NCBI GenBank assembly: GCA_946811185.2
Contig: OX328105.1
Span: 37,636,974 to 37,700,973, forward strand
Direction of reading: 5' to 3'
Origin: Hippopus hippopus
Lineage: Eukaryota > Mollusca > Bivalvia > Cardiida > Cardiidae
DNA: 64,000 nucleotides
The notes under the pieces are model-generated. The model worked only from the letters and a program-made list of their open reading frames with translations. It was not told the origin of the DNA and ran no database searches. Of the stretch, positions 14,001-22,137 are shown piece after piece. The position numbers were made by a program, and so were the translations under genes. Each line of letters starts with the position of its first letter. Position 1 is the first letter of the stretch.

Positions 14001-16626
14001 CGTAATTATTTGATGACTTGCTTGATATAATGCAGCACAGGGATAGATTAAGCCCTTTTGCCAGAGCATGGCTCATATATATATCCAAAAAAGGATGACT
14101 ATTTTAATTTTTGCGTTACAAGTAAGATGTGCCGAAATAAAACACTTCCAATAAGTGAAAAGTAAAAACCGCAAAATTTGGATAGGGCCAATATGAATCT
14201 GTTACAGTAATATTGGCTTTGTTTGTATGTTGTGAATCTTATTGCTGCAGCTAAACATTAGGTAAAAAAAAAATGACATAATTTTAGATTTGCTTAATTT
14301 GAAAGCATTTGCACAGGACAAATATGATAGGATTTATTTGTTAACCCTTTACCAGACAACAAAATTTTAGCCTTGTCCAAATTGAAAGCATTTGCGGATG
14401 ACAATTTCAGTGTGGCTCAAAAAGTGTATTTTTTCTTTGATAGGGTAGAAAACATTGTGGGAAAAGGAGAAAATGCTGATTATCAGCATTTTCTCCTTTT
14501 CCTACAATGTTTTCAAAGGGCCTCTTCCCCAGGGTTGTTAAAAGTCGTCATTGTATAGTAAAGGGTTAAAGGACAAAAAATATGGTGAGAAAAGTAGAAA
14601 ATGCTAGTTACCATATATTTCCAAAAGTTCTCTGTGTCAGGGTAGTTAAAACTGGAAATTGTTTAGTAAAGGATCAAAAATGAAAGTTTAATTGTTTTGT
14701 AACGCTTTTAACTTTTAGGCTGCTTAGCTTGACTCACTGACCTTTTGCGGACAGTGTAGATCAAGATCAGACTGCACAGAATGTGCAGTCTGATCTATGA
14801 TCTGCACTGTCCAATAAGGGCATATTTTCCCCCAAAAAAATATTTAAAATAGCAAAATCTAGTTTTTTACTTTAGTTTTAAAAGTTCTATTTCACTGATT
14901 TAGCAGTATAAGGATTAATTTGTATCTACTTTCACCATTTCAGTCAATTTCCACATTTTCTATGGTGCGTAACATAGCCTTCCTGGTCTGGTCATTGTCC
15001 CTGTTTGGTGCCATGTATGACAAAAAGTAAGTTGGTATTGATAACTGCTGATACACTCTACCAGACACACAAGTTTACACTTGTCCTAATTGATACCAGT
15101 GGCAGAGAACAAGTATAGTGTGGCTCAAATGACTGGAATTGTCTTTGTAAGGTTAGAAAACTTTGTGGGAAATTGAGAAAATGCTTGTTACTGTAATGTT
15201 GTCTTTAACTGTCTTACAGGGTTGTCAAAACTCAGGATTTTTTTTAGAAAAAGTTAAACCATGAACAGAATGCATCCTTTTATGATCTTCCACTAGATCT
15301 CTTTTGAAAACATTGTGGCTAAAGAGGGAAATGCTGACAGTGAGCAGTTTCTTCTATTACATATTTTAATTGCTGATGCATGATGACTATCCATACCTTA
15401 TATGAATGTTAAGTTTTTCTGCTGCAAATTTGTTGCGGGGAGGTACCATATTAATTGACTTTCATAATCAATTTTCAAAAATAATTGAGTCGTATTCTGG
15501 TAAAGGGGGGCTGGATGCATCTCCGTGATGCATGATACCAAGCAAGCCATCACATACTCGTTGATCCACAGTAGCCACTATTTTTAAACAGTTGACTTAA
15601 GGATAGGGCACCCTAATGGGGTTCTTGTAACATTGCCTTTCATTGCCGAAAAATTGTACGGGTTGGGCTAAGACTCGGGTAATCCGTAATCAATTGGCCG
15701 ATACATGCTGGTTCCCCGCATTGATTACGGATTACCTGAGTCTTAGCTGAATCCGTACAATTTTAGCGATGAATGGCAATGTTACATGAATCCCATTGGG
15801 TGCCCTATCCTTAATAATGAGATAGACTAGGCCTTGGACATACAAAAGATTGACCAATAGCGAAAAATTTCAGCCCAGGTCAGCTTGCACAGACTGCGCA
15901 GGCTGACCTGGGTTGATACTTTTCGCAGATGCATTAAGCCCCCTTTTCACTGAGCATGACTCAATTTATTTGGTTTAAAAAGGTGTTGTACTACTTTCTA
16001 ACAAATTATAGCGATATCCTGCGAGGCCGAAGGTCGAGCTTGATGTCAAAATTTTTTTACGCAGCGAAAAGTAAATACAATCACCAGGAAAATTACTACA
16101 ACACAATCTTTCTTTTATTATATATCTACAACTTTGCAGTTATTGGCATTTTATTCGAAAACGGTAAATAAAATGAAACAATTAATAGTGTGGAAGGTAG
16201 TAAATCTGTTTTGTGAATGGTGGAAGAATATTATAATGTAACATTTTGACTCATCAAATTGAAAATCAGTGCATGTTTAGTCCATGCAGGAGTTACGTCG
16301 TCATACTATCTTTGTAACCATATTTCACAGTGTGTAGACACAGATATTTTTCTATCATGTGTTATTTCATCTGCTTGCAATGCACGTATTTGAACCGGAA
16401 AATTATCTGGTATATAATAAAAGAAAATTCTTGTATTTTCAGGCACTATACAGACATACAGGAGATGATTAGATGTGGAGTATTTGTGATTTGGGCTGTT
16501 CTCAGCAATGATATACCCATTGGACACCTCTTTCTGTGGTTATATATCCCATCAGTTGTACTTTGGATGGGCATAGTCATGGGGCATGGGCAACAAGGAC
16601 AGGTCCTGAAGAAAAAAAATATTTAA
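1922..16626 (+). CDS. AGMO: Alkylglycerol monooxygenase, 3' part of gene (spliced, 5' exons outside window)
   Basis: AGMO is a tetrahydrobiopterin-dependent, multi-pass ER membrane di-iron enzyme of the fatty-acid hydroxylase superfamily that cleaves the O-alkyl bond of ether glycerolipids. Coding exons, all with AG/GT borders and compatible phases, are 1922-2025 or 3834-3937 (alternatives), 7060-7155, 7922-8054, 9196-9281, 11418-11552, 13130-13249, 14944-15026 and 16443-16626. One spliced path gives about 312 residues. The family's His clusters are visible: GHQ(A/V)HHSSEDYN in the alternative exons and [10 protein letters not shown] in exon 7922-8054. Conserved stretches include [22 protein letters not shown] and VIFKGPGW. 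The C-terminal exons encode hydrophobic membrane segments. The vertebrate protein is about 445 residues, so roughly 130 N-terminal residues, including the HRMAH-type cluster, should be encoded upstream. Identification rests on recalled family sequence and is very secure. Confidence 0.95.
2077..2505. repeat. MITE-A, two copies sharing one TTAA
   Basis: A diverged copy runs from 2077 to the TTAA at 2301-2304. A second, opposite-orientation copy starts at that same TTAA (TTAACTCTTTAACTCTGACA) and fades near 2505. Confidence 0.7.
2944..3130. repeat. MITE-D (GGGCCC...ATTCACCAA) copy
   Basis: Starts TGGGCCCTCATTCACCAATT and contains CTTATTCTCAAGCATTTTC and GATTGGCT. Related copies are at 6826-7016 and 53101-53271, where the opposite end also reads TGTTAGTGAACACGGCCC-like. 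Confidence 0.5.
3258..3445. repeat. MITE-A, truncated copy
   Basis: Starts TTAACTCTTTGATAG, has the ATTTTAGATGCATCC arm, and stops inside the central palindrome (GGAGAGAATGCTGGCTA). Confidence 0.65.
3535..3763. repeat. MITE-A, full copy upstream of AGMO exon B
   Basis: TTAA at both ends (3535-3538, 3760-3763), TTCTTTACC / GGTAAAGGG termini and an intact central palindrome. It ends 70 nt before exon B. Confidence 0.88.
3834..3937 (+). CDS. AGMO: AGMO exon, copy B of duplicated pair
   Basis: This 104-nt exon has acceptor GTTACAG and donor TGG|GTACTG, in the same phase as copy A. It encodes [10 protein letters not shown] then VHHSSEDYN, retaining all His ligands. If spliced directly after copy A it would be read AAG TGA, an immediate stop, so only one copy can be used per productive mRNA. 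Differences from copy A fall at the residues before and after the HxxHH cluster (for example L/Y after EDYN, and the IL/IH and LT/TN positions). Confidence 0.9.
4283..4540 (+). repeat. tRNA-derived SINE, degraded
   Basis: Box B-like GGTTTGATTCC, followed by CAGTCATTGGGACA- and GCAGCCAGTGGCTTGGAAAG-type body words shared with the copy at 27975-28280. The tail is degraded. Confidence 0.6.
4787..4988. repeat. MITE-A copy, 3' truncated
   Basis: TTAACCCTTTCTG start, central palindrome AATGCTAGTTACCAGCATTTT, ends near GTTAA at 4985. Confidence 0.75.
5000..6030. other. AGMO intron with a MITE-B fragment, otherwise unassigned
   Basis: A weak MITE-B-like stretch (GTGTAGATCAAAGATCAG...CAGTCTGATCTTTATC) lies at about 5097-5150. 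The rest is AT-rich intron with no gene or recognised element. CCTGGACCCAGGTTAAC at about 5925 resembles the end of a further short repeat also seen near 45390 and 61510. Confidence 0.4.
6031..6515. repeat. Repeat family E (GATTATGGTTTGATATTTCA), long copy
   Basis: Starts ATTTCATGCTTTTCAGTAG and contains TTACGACCAGTGAAAAATAC, TTACCTAGGTAAA and TAATATTGTAATG. It ends with an internal inverted pair GATCGAAATTTATTTCAT / ATGAAATAAATTTTGATC. Related copies: 40345-40760, 51926-52300, 59588-59818 and 62945-63505. Class unknown; no terminal repeats seen. Confidence 0.75.
6570..6801. repeat. MITE-A full copy
   Basis: ATAACTCTTTACC start, strong palindrome (GAGAAAATGCTCATTACCAG), TACAGGTTTAA end. Confidence 0.82.
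6826..7016. repeat. MITE-D copy next to AGMO exon
   Basis: GGGCCCATATTCATCAACCA start, CTTATTCTC, GATTGGCTAAAC, and TTTGTGGAAACAGGCCC at the end. The exon acceptor lies 43 nt further on. Confidence 0.55.
7060..7155 (+). CDS. AGMO: AGMO exon ([12 protein letters not shown] segment)
   Basis: This 96-nt, phase 0-0 exon has acceptor TTTTTTTGTCCAG and donor GAG|GTAAGG. It encodes 32 residues including [20 protein letters not shown] and ending WVHTE, matching the family segment right after the alternative exon. It joins in frame to either copy A or copy B. Confidence 0.95.
7198..7368. repeat. MITE-A, symmetric foldback derivative
   Basis: TTAA at both ends; 171 bp. Unlike normal copies, both halves derive from the same arm (ACAATCTCATGTTTTCACGA and, inverted, TTACCAAACAATTCCTACTT), making the whole element one imperfect inverted repeat. 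Confidence 0.75.
7922..8054 (+). CDS. AGMO: AGMO exon with HHRVHH metal-ligand cluster
   Basis: This 133-nt exon enters in phase 0 and ends with one base of a split Gly codon (TTT G|GT). It encodes [15 protein letters not shown] then [20 protein letters not shown] and [16 protein letters not shown] is the third His cluster of the di-iron site. Donor is G|GTAGGT. Confidence 0.95.
8150..8420. repeat. MITE-C copy with ATAT target duplication
   Basis: GAGCCATGCTC and GAGCATGGCTC ends, with ATAT directly flanking both sides (8146-8149, 8421-8424). The centre is a CAGCCTGCATAGCCCATGCA-type palindrome. Confidence 0.85.
8590..9080. repeat. Dispersed 'GTTATGGCCC' repeat with internal tandem units
   Basis: Two related sub-units (about 8600-8780 and 8790-9010) share TTTGACATTT, ACTATCAAAAGG.GAACC and TTATG.CCCTTTT words. 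Related sequence occurs at about 13310-13460 and 18265-18700. Confidence 0.6.
9196..9281 (+). CDS. AGMO: AGMO exon ([15 protein letters not shown] segment)
   Basis: This 86-nt exon follows acceptor TTGCACAG, completes the split Gly codon, encodes [20 protein letters not shown] and TWEPIYAQ, and ends in phase 0 at CAG|GTATAG. A degraded MITE-A fragment begins a few bases after the donor. Confidence 0.93.
9286..9372. repeat. MITE-A terminal fragment
   Basis: TTTTCCCAAAATGTGTCC then AGGGTTGTT and GGTTAAGGGTTAA; right arm only. Confidence 0.6.
9846..11185 (-). mobile_element. Mariner-type DNA transposon, full length, in AGMO intron
   Basis: This 1340-bp element has about 35-bp terminal inverted repeats (left TACGAGGGTTGTTCGATATG; right end the inverse with one mismatch) and TA target duplications at 9844-9845 and 11186-11187. 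It carries one transposase reading frame on the minus strand, antisense to AGMO. Near-identical termini argue for a fairly recent insertion. Confidence 0.93.
9921..11009 (-). pseudogene. Mariner transposase, DD34D, broken by one in-frame stop
   Basis: The minus-strand frame 11009 to 9921 is about 362 codons. It has an N-terminal double helix-turn-helix ([47 protein letters not shown]) and a catalytic domain with [12 protein letters not shown] (first D), [11 protein letters not shown] (second D) and [17 protein letters not shown] (third D). Exactly 34 residues separate the last two Asp. A single TGA at 10635-10637 interrupts it at the point where relatives have Arg (the KISARW context), consistent with a CGA-to-TGA change. 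No frameshift was seen, so it is inactive by one nonsense mutation. The usual length is about 345 residues. Confidence 0.92.
11418..11552 (+). CDS. AGMO: AGMO exon ([15 protein letters not shown] segment)
   Basis: This 135-nt, phase 0-0 exon has acceptor CTCCTTTCAG and donor CAG|GTTAGA. It encodes [14 protein letters not shown], then [20 protein letters not shown] and IPQ. The [11 protein letters not shown] signature is diagnostic for AGMO. Confidence 0.95.
11858..12308. repeat. MITE-A, two adjacent copies
   Basis: The first copy (11858-12085, TTAACCCTTTACC start) meets a second one (12082-12308) at a shared degenerate CTAA. Both retain palindrome arms around AATGCTGG. Confidence 0.75.
12673..12900. 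repeat. MITE-A full copy
   Basis: TTAA at 12673-12676 and 12897-12900, near-consensus palindrome (GAAAATGCTGGTAACCAGCA) and both arms. One of the best-preserved copies. Confidence 0.9.
12897..13105. repeat. MITE-A copy sharing TTAA with its left neighbour
   Basis: Begins at the TTAA that ends the previous copy, has the palindrome, and ends near GGTTAAGGGTCAG, 25 nt before the AGMO exon at 13130. Confidence 0.75.
13130..13249 (+). CDS. AGMO: AGMO exon (transmembrane segment)
   Basis: This 120-nt, phase 0-0 exon has acceptor AAATTCAG and donor GAT|GTAAGC. It encodes [20 protein letters not shown] then [15 protein letters not shown], a hydrophobic membrane span. A MITE-A copy lies immediately upstream (12897 to about 13105). 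Confidence 0.9.
13310..13460. repeat. Fragment of the 'GTTATGGCCC' repeat
   Basis: TTTTAGCTTGACTGTTCTG, GTCGCAGCCCTGACATT and ATCATTACTAAAG-like words match the start of the repeat at 8590. Confidence 0.4.
13817..14074. repeat. MITE-C full copy
   Basis: GAGCCATGATC / GAGCATGGCTC ends, CAGCCTGCGCAGTCAGTCCA centre; flanks AAAT and ATAT differ at one base. Confidence 0.85.
14341..14672. repeat. MITE-A full copy plus a partial copy
   Basis: Full copy 14341-14569 has TTAACCCTTTACCAGACAAC and TAGTAAAGGGTTAA ends and an intact palindrome. A shorter copy (14566 to about 14672) starts at the shared TTAA. Confidence 0.88.
14708..14918. repeat. MITE-B full copy, 26 nt before an AGMO exon
   Basis: TTAA at both ends, GGCTGCTTAGC...TAGCAGTATAAGGATTAA termini, and palindrome AAGATCAGACTGCACAGAAT / GTGCAGTCTGATC. 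Confidence 0.88.
14944..15026 (+). CDS. AGMO: AGMO exon (transmembrane segment)
   Basis: This 83-nt exon enters in phase 0 after CATTTCAG and leaves two bases (AA) of a Lys codon before donor GTAAGT. It encodes [20 protein letters not shown] then FGAMYDK, a membrane span. Confidence 0.9.
15048..15257. repeat. MITE-A, diverged copy
   Basis: CACTCTACCAGACACAC start, GTGGCTCAAATGA, GGTTAGAAAACTTTGTGGG, then a damaged palindrome and AGGGTTGTCAAAACTCAGGA. Confidence 0.65.
15487..15962. repeat. MITE-C copy split by a nested TTAA element
   Basis: GAGTCGTATTC start and GAGCATGACTC end with AATT target duplications on both sides (15483-15486, 15963-15966). It is interrupted after GTTGAC by the 210-bp element at 15601-15810 and resumes TAATGAGATAGACTAGG. 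Confidence 0.85.
15601..15810. mobile_element. 210-bp foldback transposon with TTAA target duplication
   Basis: Arms of about 95 bp, GGATAGGGCACCC...ACATTGCC...TTGTACGG and their inverse, fold on each other around a short centre. TTAA flanks both sides (15597-15600, 15811-15814), and removing the element plus one TTAA restores the MITE-C sequence GACTTAA. A non-autonomous piggyBac/Kolobok-type or similar TTAA-targeting element. Confidence 0.85.
16443..16626 (+). CDS. AGMO: AGMO last coding exon and stop
   Basis: The acceptor is TGTATTTTCAG. The exon completes the split Lys codon, then encodes [40 protein letters not shown] and a short basic tail QVLKKKNI before TAA (16624-16626). The hydrophobic spans match the C-terminal membrane region of the family. 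Confidence 0.93.
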
Positions 16627-16800
16627 CCTTAAAATTGCTAAATAAATGGAGTGAACAACCAGTGCCAAAATTAGAGATGACTTGTATGTCAGATTCCCAG
16701 TTTTTAATTGATTTACCTAGAGAAGTTGGGAGAAAGCTTCAACAAAATCTTCTTGACCTGTAGCTGAAGATCAGATGGTTATTAAATTATAGTTGTTTGG

Positions 16801-17015
16801 TTAACTTTATACTATCAGTCCTGACATTGAGGAAGAAGGCTTCTGAAAACATTGTGGGAAAAGGAGAAAATGCTGGTAACCAATATTTTGTCCTTTTCCC
16901 AAACTGTTTCCTACTGTTCCAAAAGAACATTTCTGTTTCTGAGACATTTACTTTTTGTCTTCAAGTGCCTTCAATGTTGACATGTCTAAGATTTTGTTGC
17001 TTGGTTAAGAGTTTA
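16801..17015. repeat. MITE-A copy in the inferred AGMO 3' UTR
   Basis: TTAACTTTATAC start, palindrome GAGAAAATGCTGGTAACCA with a slightly damaged right arm, GGTTAAGAGTTTAA end. Confidence 0.75.
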
Positions 17016-17199
17016 AAAGATCTAAACCTTTTGAATCAGATGATTTGTATTGAGTGACTGAGAAATTTGTAGTAATAATATTTATGAATGTTGAACATCA
17101 GCTTCTGAAAATTCAGATGATATAGTTGAAATTTTGTCCCTGGGCTTAAAATGGTCCCCCATACTGGTATAAAATAAAACATGAGGTAGATATACATAT

Positions 17200-17310
17200 A
17201 AGGATTGATGATATTGATTGTAACAGTATTCCTCACTGCTGAACATTGTTTCGATGGTGTTGATGTGAAAAAGCAGCCAGTTGCTTGGATAGAGTATTGT
17301 GTGAAATTGT
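17200..17310. repeat. SINE fragment
   Basis: CTGAACATTGTTTCGATG and GCAGCCAGTTGCTTGGATAG match the body of the SINE at 4283-4540. Confidence 0.4.
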
Positions 17311-17812
17311 GGTAAAATGAATTTCAAGAAAGTATGGATAGGTGGGCTGGCTGCCTCAAAATAACCAGAATAATTTTTTAAAATGGTGTAAAATAAACAA
17401 AGGATTTCCACCTTCACACAGAGTGGTGTACCTTGCTGTATGTAATTTTCATCAATGAAATTACTGTACTATCAGGAGACTACATTCCAAATTATAAGAC
17501 ATGATTTTTAAAAATTTTAATCATTACATATTATATCAAATTATATTTCTACATTGCAAATATCTGTAGCAAATTATACACATACATTTGATTCAAGACC
17601 TCGCTATCTTTGTTGTGATTAGAGCAAATCTTCTATTGGGTCGTTGATTTTACCAAGTCAAAATTTTGTCTGTGATATTTTTGTTATGATTTGAGATATA
17701 TAGTCTATTTTTTGTATGATTATGATATTACTGTTTTTAGACTTTTATTTTAAGGAAGAATTCTTTCTAATTTATTTTCCTTTGAAGGAAGAAAAAAAAA
17801 ATCAAGATGTAT

Positions 17813-17818
17813 AATAAA
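17813..17818 (+). promoter_or_regulatory. Candidate polyadenylation signal AATAAA for AGMO
   Basis: A canonical AATAAA hexamer about 1.2 kb after the AGMO stop, with a GT-rich element within 30 nt downstream. Alternatives are at 17173 and 17392. Confidence 0.45.
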
Positions 17819-17999
17819 GATTAGGTTTACTGTGTTCTCTGATTCTTGTCCTGTTGGAGTAACCCTTATCATGCTCAATAAGTGAAATAAAACTTTTAAG
17901 CCAATAGTGAAAACTAAGACTTTGCTATTTCAAAGTTATTCTTTTGGGAAAGACATCTCCCTATCGGACAATATAAAAATTCATTTTTGTCTAGTAATT

Positions 18000-18125
18000 G
18001 ACTGAATCATGATATACACTGGTCCTTTGACATGCAGAAAATTTTCCCTAAAGTAAAAATTTTCGGACCAGGTCAGCCTGCGTAGGCTGACCTTGGTCAA
18101 TACTTTTTGCAGAGCAAGGCTCATT
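18000..18125. repeat. MITE-C, right part only
   Basis: GACTGAATCATGATATACAC, CCAGGTCAGCCTGCGTAGGC and TACTTTTTGCAGAGCAAGGC retain the palindrome and right half. Confidence 0.65.
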
Positions 18126-18264
18126 TAAATGGTGGAAACAAAGATTTGATAGAAATGTGTGGAAATTTAGACATGATAAACATCTGACTATTGTTGATGA
18201 TTCTGAACCTTGATCCCGTATTTTGAGATATAGAAGATTTGATGTGTTGATTTAGAGTTTATAT

Positions 18265-18700
18265 TTTCCACTTGGCTGTTTTGAAAAAAACATCGAGGTA
18301 TTGTAATAGCCCGTTATTGTTTGCATCGTCGTGATTGCTCTAGAGAAAGTTTGACATTTTCTGATATTTTATATCATTACTAAAAATCTTTCCTTCAAAT
18401 TTCGGCTAGATGTTAACTATCAAAAGGGTGACACGTACCAATGGGAAAATGTTACCCTCTAATTATATTTGACAGTTATGCCCTGTTTATGATTTGAATT
18501 ATACCGGTACTGTTAATTGTTAGGTATCAAAAGGGTAACCAATACCACTAAGAAAATGTAACACTCGAAATATATTTGACAAAGTTATGCCCCTTTGATG
18601 ATTTTTATAATACTGTTGGTTGGAGCAAATATGCCCTATTGAATTGGTAAAAACTATAGTGGACCTTTAGCACATGCATGTAATGTTCTTGTTATATTGT
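18265..18700. repeat. 'GTTATGGCCC' repeat, second long copy
   Basis: Starts CACTTGGCTGTTTTG and contains two units ATCAAAAGGGT.AC and AGTTATGCCC. It ends AGCACATGCATGTAATGTTC, matching the end of the copy at 8590-9080. Confidence 0.55.
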
Positions 18701-18818
18701 TAAAACGGTTTTTCTTGATATGATGTATTATCCTAATAAATTGCTGTTAATCAAAACACTTTTTTGTTTGGTCATTAAAGGGATCGTATCCCTGATCATT
18801 ATGTGTAATCACGTTGTC

Positions 18819-18988
18819 TTAACCCTTTTCCACACCATACCAAGTTTTAGCGACCGCAATGAAGGCTTTCGAAAACCTTGTGAAAAAAGGAGAAACAAAT
18901 TTTAGCTATAGAGTCACATTTATTTTGTTGCCTGCAAATGCTTTGAATTTGGACGAACCTAAAATTGTGTCGTTTGGTACAGAGTTAA
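18819..18988. repeat. MITE-A with central deletion
   Basis: TTAACCCTTTTCCACACC start and TACAGAGTTAA end; the right half of the palindrome is missing. Confidence 0.75.
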
Positions 18989-19122
18989 CTGAGAAACTTG
19001 ACATAAGGTTCTTTTCAAAACTATGATGGGAAGGTACTGACATTTCTTCCTCGTACCTGATGGCTTAACAATATATGGGTCAACCTGTGGAACTGCCCAC
19101 ATCTCGACATGAGTACAGATAT

Positions 19123-19370
19123 GAGCGGAGCTCTGACAAAGGTGGGTTTAATGCATCTCTATGATGCATTATACCAAGCAAGTCATCAAAATGATAGTGA
19201 TCCATAAAATCCATTTTGTCTCACAACCGACTGAATCATGAGGTAGAATGGTCCTTTGAAAAATAGCAAAAAGTATCGATTCATGTCAGCCTGCGTGGAC
19301 TGCCCAGACAGGAATGGGTCGATACTATTTGTAGATCCTTTGAAACCCCCTTTCCCCAGATGATGGCCCA
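19123..19370. repeat. MITE-C, diverged copy
   Basis: GAGCGGAGCTCTGAC start, CAGCCTGCGTGGACTGCC centre, CCCCTTTCCCCAGATGATGG end. Confidence 0.7.
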
Positions 19371-19460
19371 TATAAATCTTATAAGATTTTTCGTGGGTAA
19401 TTTTCGAGAGTGATAAAAAGTTGTAGAATTTGTCCCACAATCGGTGGAACAGCGATAGGT

Positions 19461-19645
19461 TTCACCCTTTACCAAACAATCCAATGTTATACCTGCCCTA
19501 CGGAACTAAGCATTTGAAATTCATGTGGGAAACGGATAAATGCCGGTAACCAGCATTTTATCCTTTGCATGTTTGTTTCCTAGCCTTTGAAATACAAGTC
19601 AAATCCTATAATTTTATTTGGTATTCGCAAATAAGATTTTGCCAT
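19461..19645. repeat. MITE-A, diverged copy
   Basis: TTCACCCTTTACCAAACAAT start and AAATGCCGGTAACCAGCATT centre; the right end is degraded. Confidence 0.65.
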
Positions 19646-19736
19646 TGACCATTTACAAAAAAAATGATAATATACCTTTGACATGTAGATATACAATTTA
19701 GCAAAATCATGATTCATGACTACTTATCGGTGTATC

Positions 19737-19834
19737 ATTTATTATTATTATTATTATTATTTAGAAAACTGTCTTTTGCACCCTACCTATTCTAAAGAAA
19801 TTTACCCCCCCCCCCCCCCCAAAAAAAAAAAAAC
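19737..19834. repeat. (ATT)n then C-run/A-run low complexity
   Basis: ATT repeats at 19739-19762, then about 18 C followed by about 13 A around 19804-19834. Confidence 0.9.
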
Positions 19835-20243
19835 GTCAACAGTTTCTGGTTTCTCATCTCCAATGTACCATTCGAAGTTACAGTTAGTTTTACATTTTTC
19901 AAAAATGCAAAAGACAATAATACGACCAATAAAACCTTTTGTCCATTCGTCTGGGTTAATACCGATGTATAAATATTCAAATGGGTTAAAAACAGTAGCT
20001 AGACATGGGGAGATAAACTCTGATATCGATAAAAAAAAACCTTGAACGATAATGTCAAACCGTATGCTTTAATTTCTATTTAAGCTGCGAAATATAGTTC
20101 CAATCATTTGGGCCACAACTCATTTGTGGTCTGCAAATGCGTTCAAAGTTGGCAGTCTAAAATGTCGTGTGGTGAAGACTTTAAGTAAGGATATTATTTT
20201 AAAAAATGTCTTGTAGACCATTGAAGCATCAGGTATTTCAAAG

Positions 20244-20457
20244 TTAACCCTTAGGCTACTAAGCGCGACTCACTGACCTTTTGCGGACAGTGTAAATCAA
20301 GATCAGACTGCACAGAACGTGCAGTCTGATCGTTGATCTACAGTGTCCGATCAGGACATACTTTTTCCCAAAACTTTACCTTTGAAATAACAAAATTTGG
20401 GTTTTTACTGTCCTGCTTAAAAGTTTCATGTCAGTTTGTTTAGCAGGATAAGGGTTG
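20244..20457. repeat. MITE-B full copy
   Basis: TTAACCCTTAGGCTACTAAG start, palindrome GATCAGACTGCAC / GTGCAGTCTGATC, TAGCAGGATAAGGGTTG end. Confidence 0.88.
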
Positions 20458-20499
20458 TACATTTGTACATTTAACTCTAATACTGAGAAATAATGCAGA

Positions 20500-20840
20500 A
20501 CGAAGCATCAACTGGATGGATTTCAACGAAACTTCATGAGAAGCTTTCCTAGTAGGAGGACATTCGCATACTGACAGCATGTTCTGGTTCAACGATTTAT
20601 GTTACATTTATCATCTTTGAATTCCAGTCATAAATTTCATTTTCGCGCTATTTCTCAGCAACCAGTGGATAAATTCAACGAAATTTCACGTGAAGTTTTC
20701 CTCAAAAGGATGACATGCGCACATTTTCTTCTTGTTCGATTAGTTTTCCTTTGAGTTATAGCCCTCTGATTTTTTTTTCCATTGTTGAAATACGAACGGT
20801 TGAATGGCATCCTACATGTATGTGGAGAGTATAGGCCCAC
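20500..20840. repeat. Two diverged tandem units (about 180 bp)
   Basis: GATGGATTTCAACGAAACTT and GTGGATAAATTCAACGAAAT head two similar units, each followed by AAGCTTTCCT/AAGTTTTCCT and a GACAT..GC word. Class unknown. Confidence 0.45.
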
Positions 20841-20995
20841 ATTCTTCTCCGAAACTTATTTATTATGTGACATAAACGGAGAGAATCACCTGTTTCTCAC
20901 GGCACCTATGTTTGCTTGTTATTGACATATTTTCAGTAGACTTTTGTTACTAATAGATATCAAATGTCAGTTTTGATTGTAGCCTGTCCTACCTG

Positions 20996-21064
<69 letters not shown>
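20996..21064. repeat. (CT)n microsatellite, about 34 units
   Basis: Uninterrupted CT dinucleotides following TACCTGC. Confidence 0.98.
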
Positions 21065-21069
<5 letters not shown>

Positions 21070-21419
21070 CGCGCGTGAACGAGTTTCCACTTCAGTCGTA
21101 AAGGCACTGCACATTTGAAGGTTGTAAAATAGGGATATTAGCGAAATTAAGAAGACAAAATGAAGAAAGCGCATGACAATGAAAGAAAGCAAGAGTATGG
21201 GGGGGGGGGGGTGTTATCTCGATGAAAACCCGCAGCGTAATAAATAATCTCAACAAACTCAAATAAAAAAATGTTCTTCGGTAAACGAGCCGGATAGAAA
21301 TCAATCTCCTTTTGCAAATTTTCTTTAATTACAAGATGTCTTGTAGAATAACCGTCTACAAATGGGGACAATTGCCCTTATTTACAAATTGACAGTTTAT
21401 CTAAACCTTAGCTATTCCG

Positions 21420-21960
21420 GCTTTTCACGTAATAAAAGGATTCCCACATTAATTGTGTTTCCGGGAGACTAGAGGTCTCCTTTTCCCGCCATCAATATCT
21501 GGATGTCACGTGATCCTGTCAATCATGGCCGGGAGTTCCATTTAGGAGATTGAACAGGCAACTCGGAACCATTTGTAACCGTCAATTACTTTATATGTAT
21601 TTAATGTTTACTCATAAATCTAGTAATTTTCGTACAATCACGGGTCCGGAAAGAATTCCATCTTCCCGAAAACCAATCAATTTTCCTAACATTTTATTTG
21701 TGTATTCTTGGCCTCTAACACGTAAAAGGTTTTCAGTCGTTAATTTTCCTCACAAACGTCGCCTCAATGCTTTTAGAATAGGAATTATTCCCGCAATTGA
21801 GGGGCGCGAGAGTAAATACCGAAAAATCTCGTCTAAATGAGATTTCGGAATCGGAGACATTAAAGATGGCGACTAGAATGAAATCGTAGAACACTTGTCG
21901 CAACTTATGTCTAGTAGCGAACTTTAACAAGAGCAATCAACAAATGCTTGTTTTTCACCC
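21420..21960. other. Repeat-poor intergenic block with an E-box palindrome
   Basis: No known repeat recognised. Contains TGTCACGTGATCC (CACGTG E-box) near 21507, CCCGCC, GGCCGGGAG and more CpG than neighbouring DNA. Open frames here show no recognisable domain. Could be a conserved regulatory element; cannot be decided from one sequence. Confidence 0.3.
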
Positions 21961-22137
21961 TTGTGTTCTTTTATCCACAAAAATGGTTTGGATTCAATGG
22001 TGTTTTACGCCGTTTGCGTCCTGATTGATTTTGTTATATTGCGGTTATTGGTGCATCTATCTATATCTTCTTGCAGTTTCTTTTATTGGTATGCCGACGG
22101 ACATTTTTTACCGTCCACTGGCTACTTTCTCACATTA

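Larger units (their letters stand above)
16627..17840 (+). other. AGMO: AGMO 3' UTR (inferred)
   Basis: Non-coding sequence follows the stop codon. AATAAA hexamers occur at 17173-17178, 17392-17397 and 17813-17818. The last is followed by a GT-rich stretch (TGTGTTCTCTGATTCTTGTC), the best polyadenylation candidate. If it is used, the UTR carries a MITE-A copy (16801-17015) whose palindrome would fold in the mRNA. The true end is not shown by sequence alone. Confidence 0.45.

Noticed and set aside
14373..14558. Open frames such as [10 protein letters not shown]...[16 protein letters not shown] that recur in several places
   Set aside because: They are one translation frame of MITE-A, repeated wherever a copy lies, and have no independent coding signal.
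20996..21064. CT tract as a CRISPR or satellite array
   Set aside because: It is a simple dinucleotide microsatellite; no spacer-repeat structure exists in the window.
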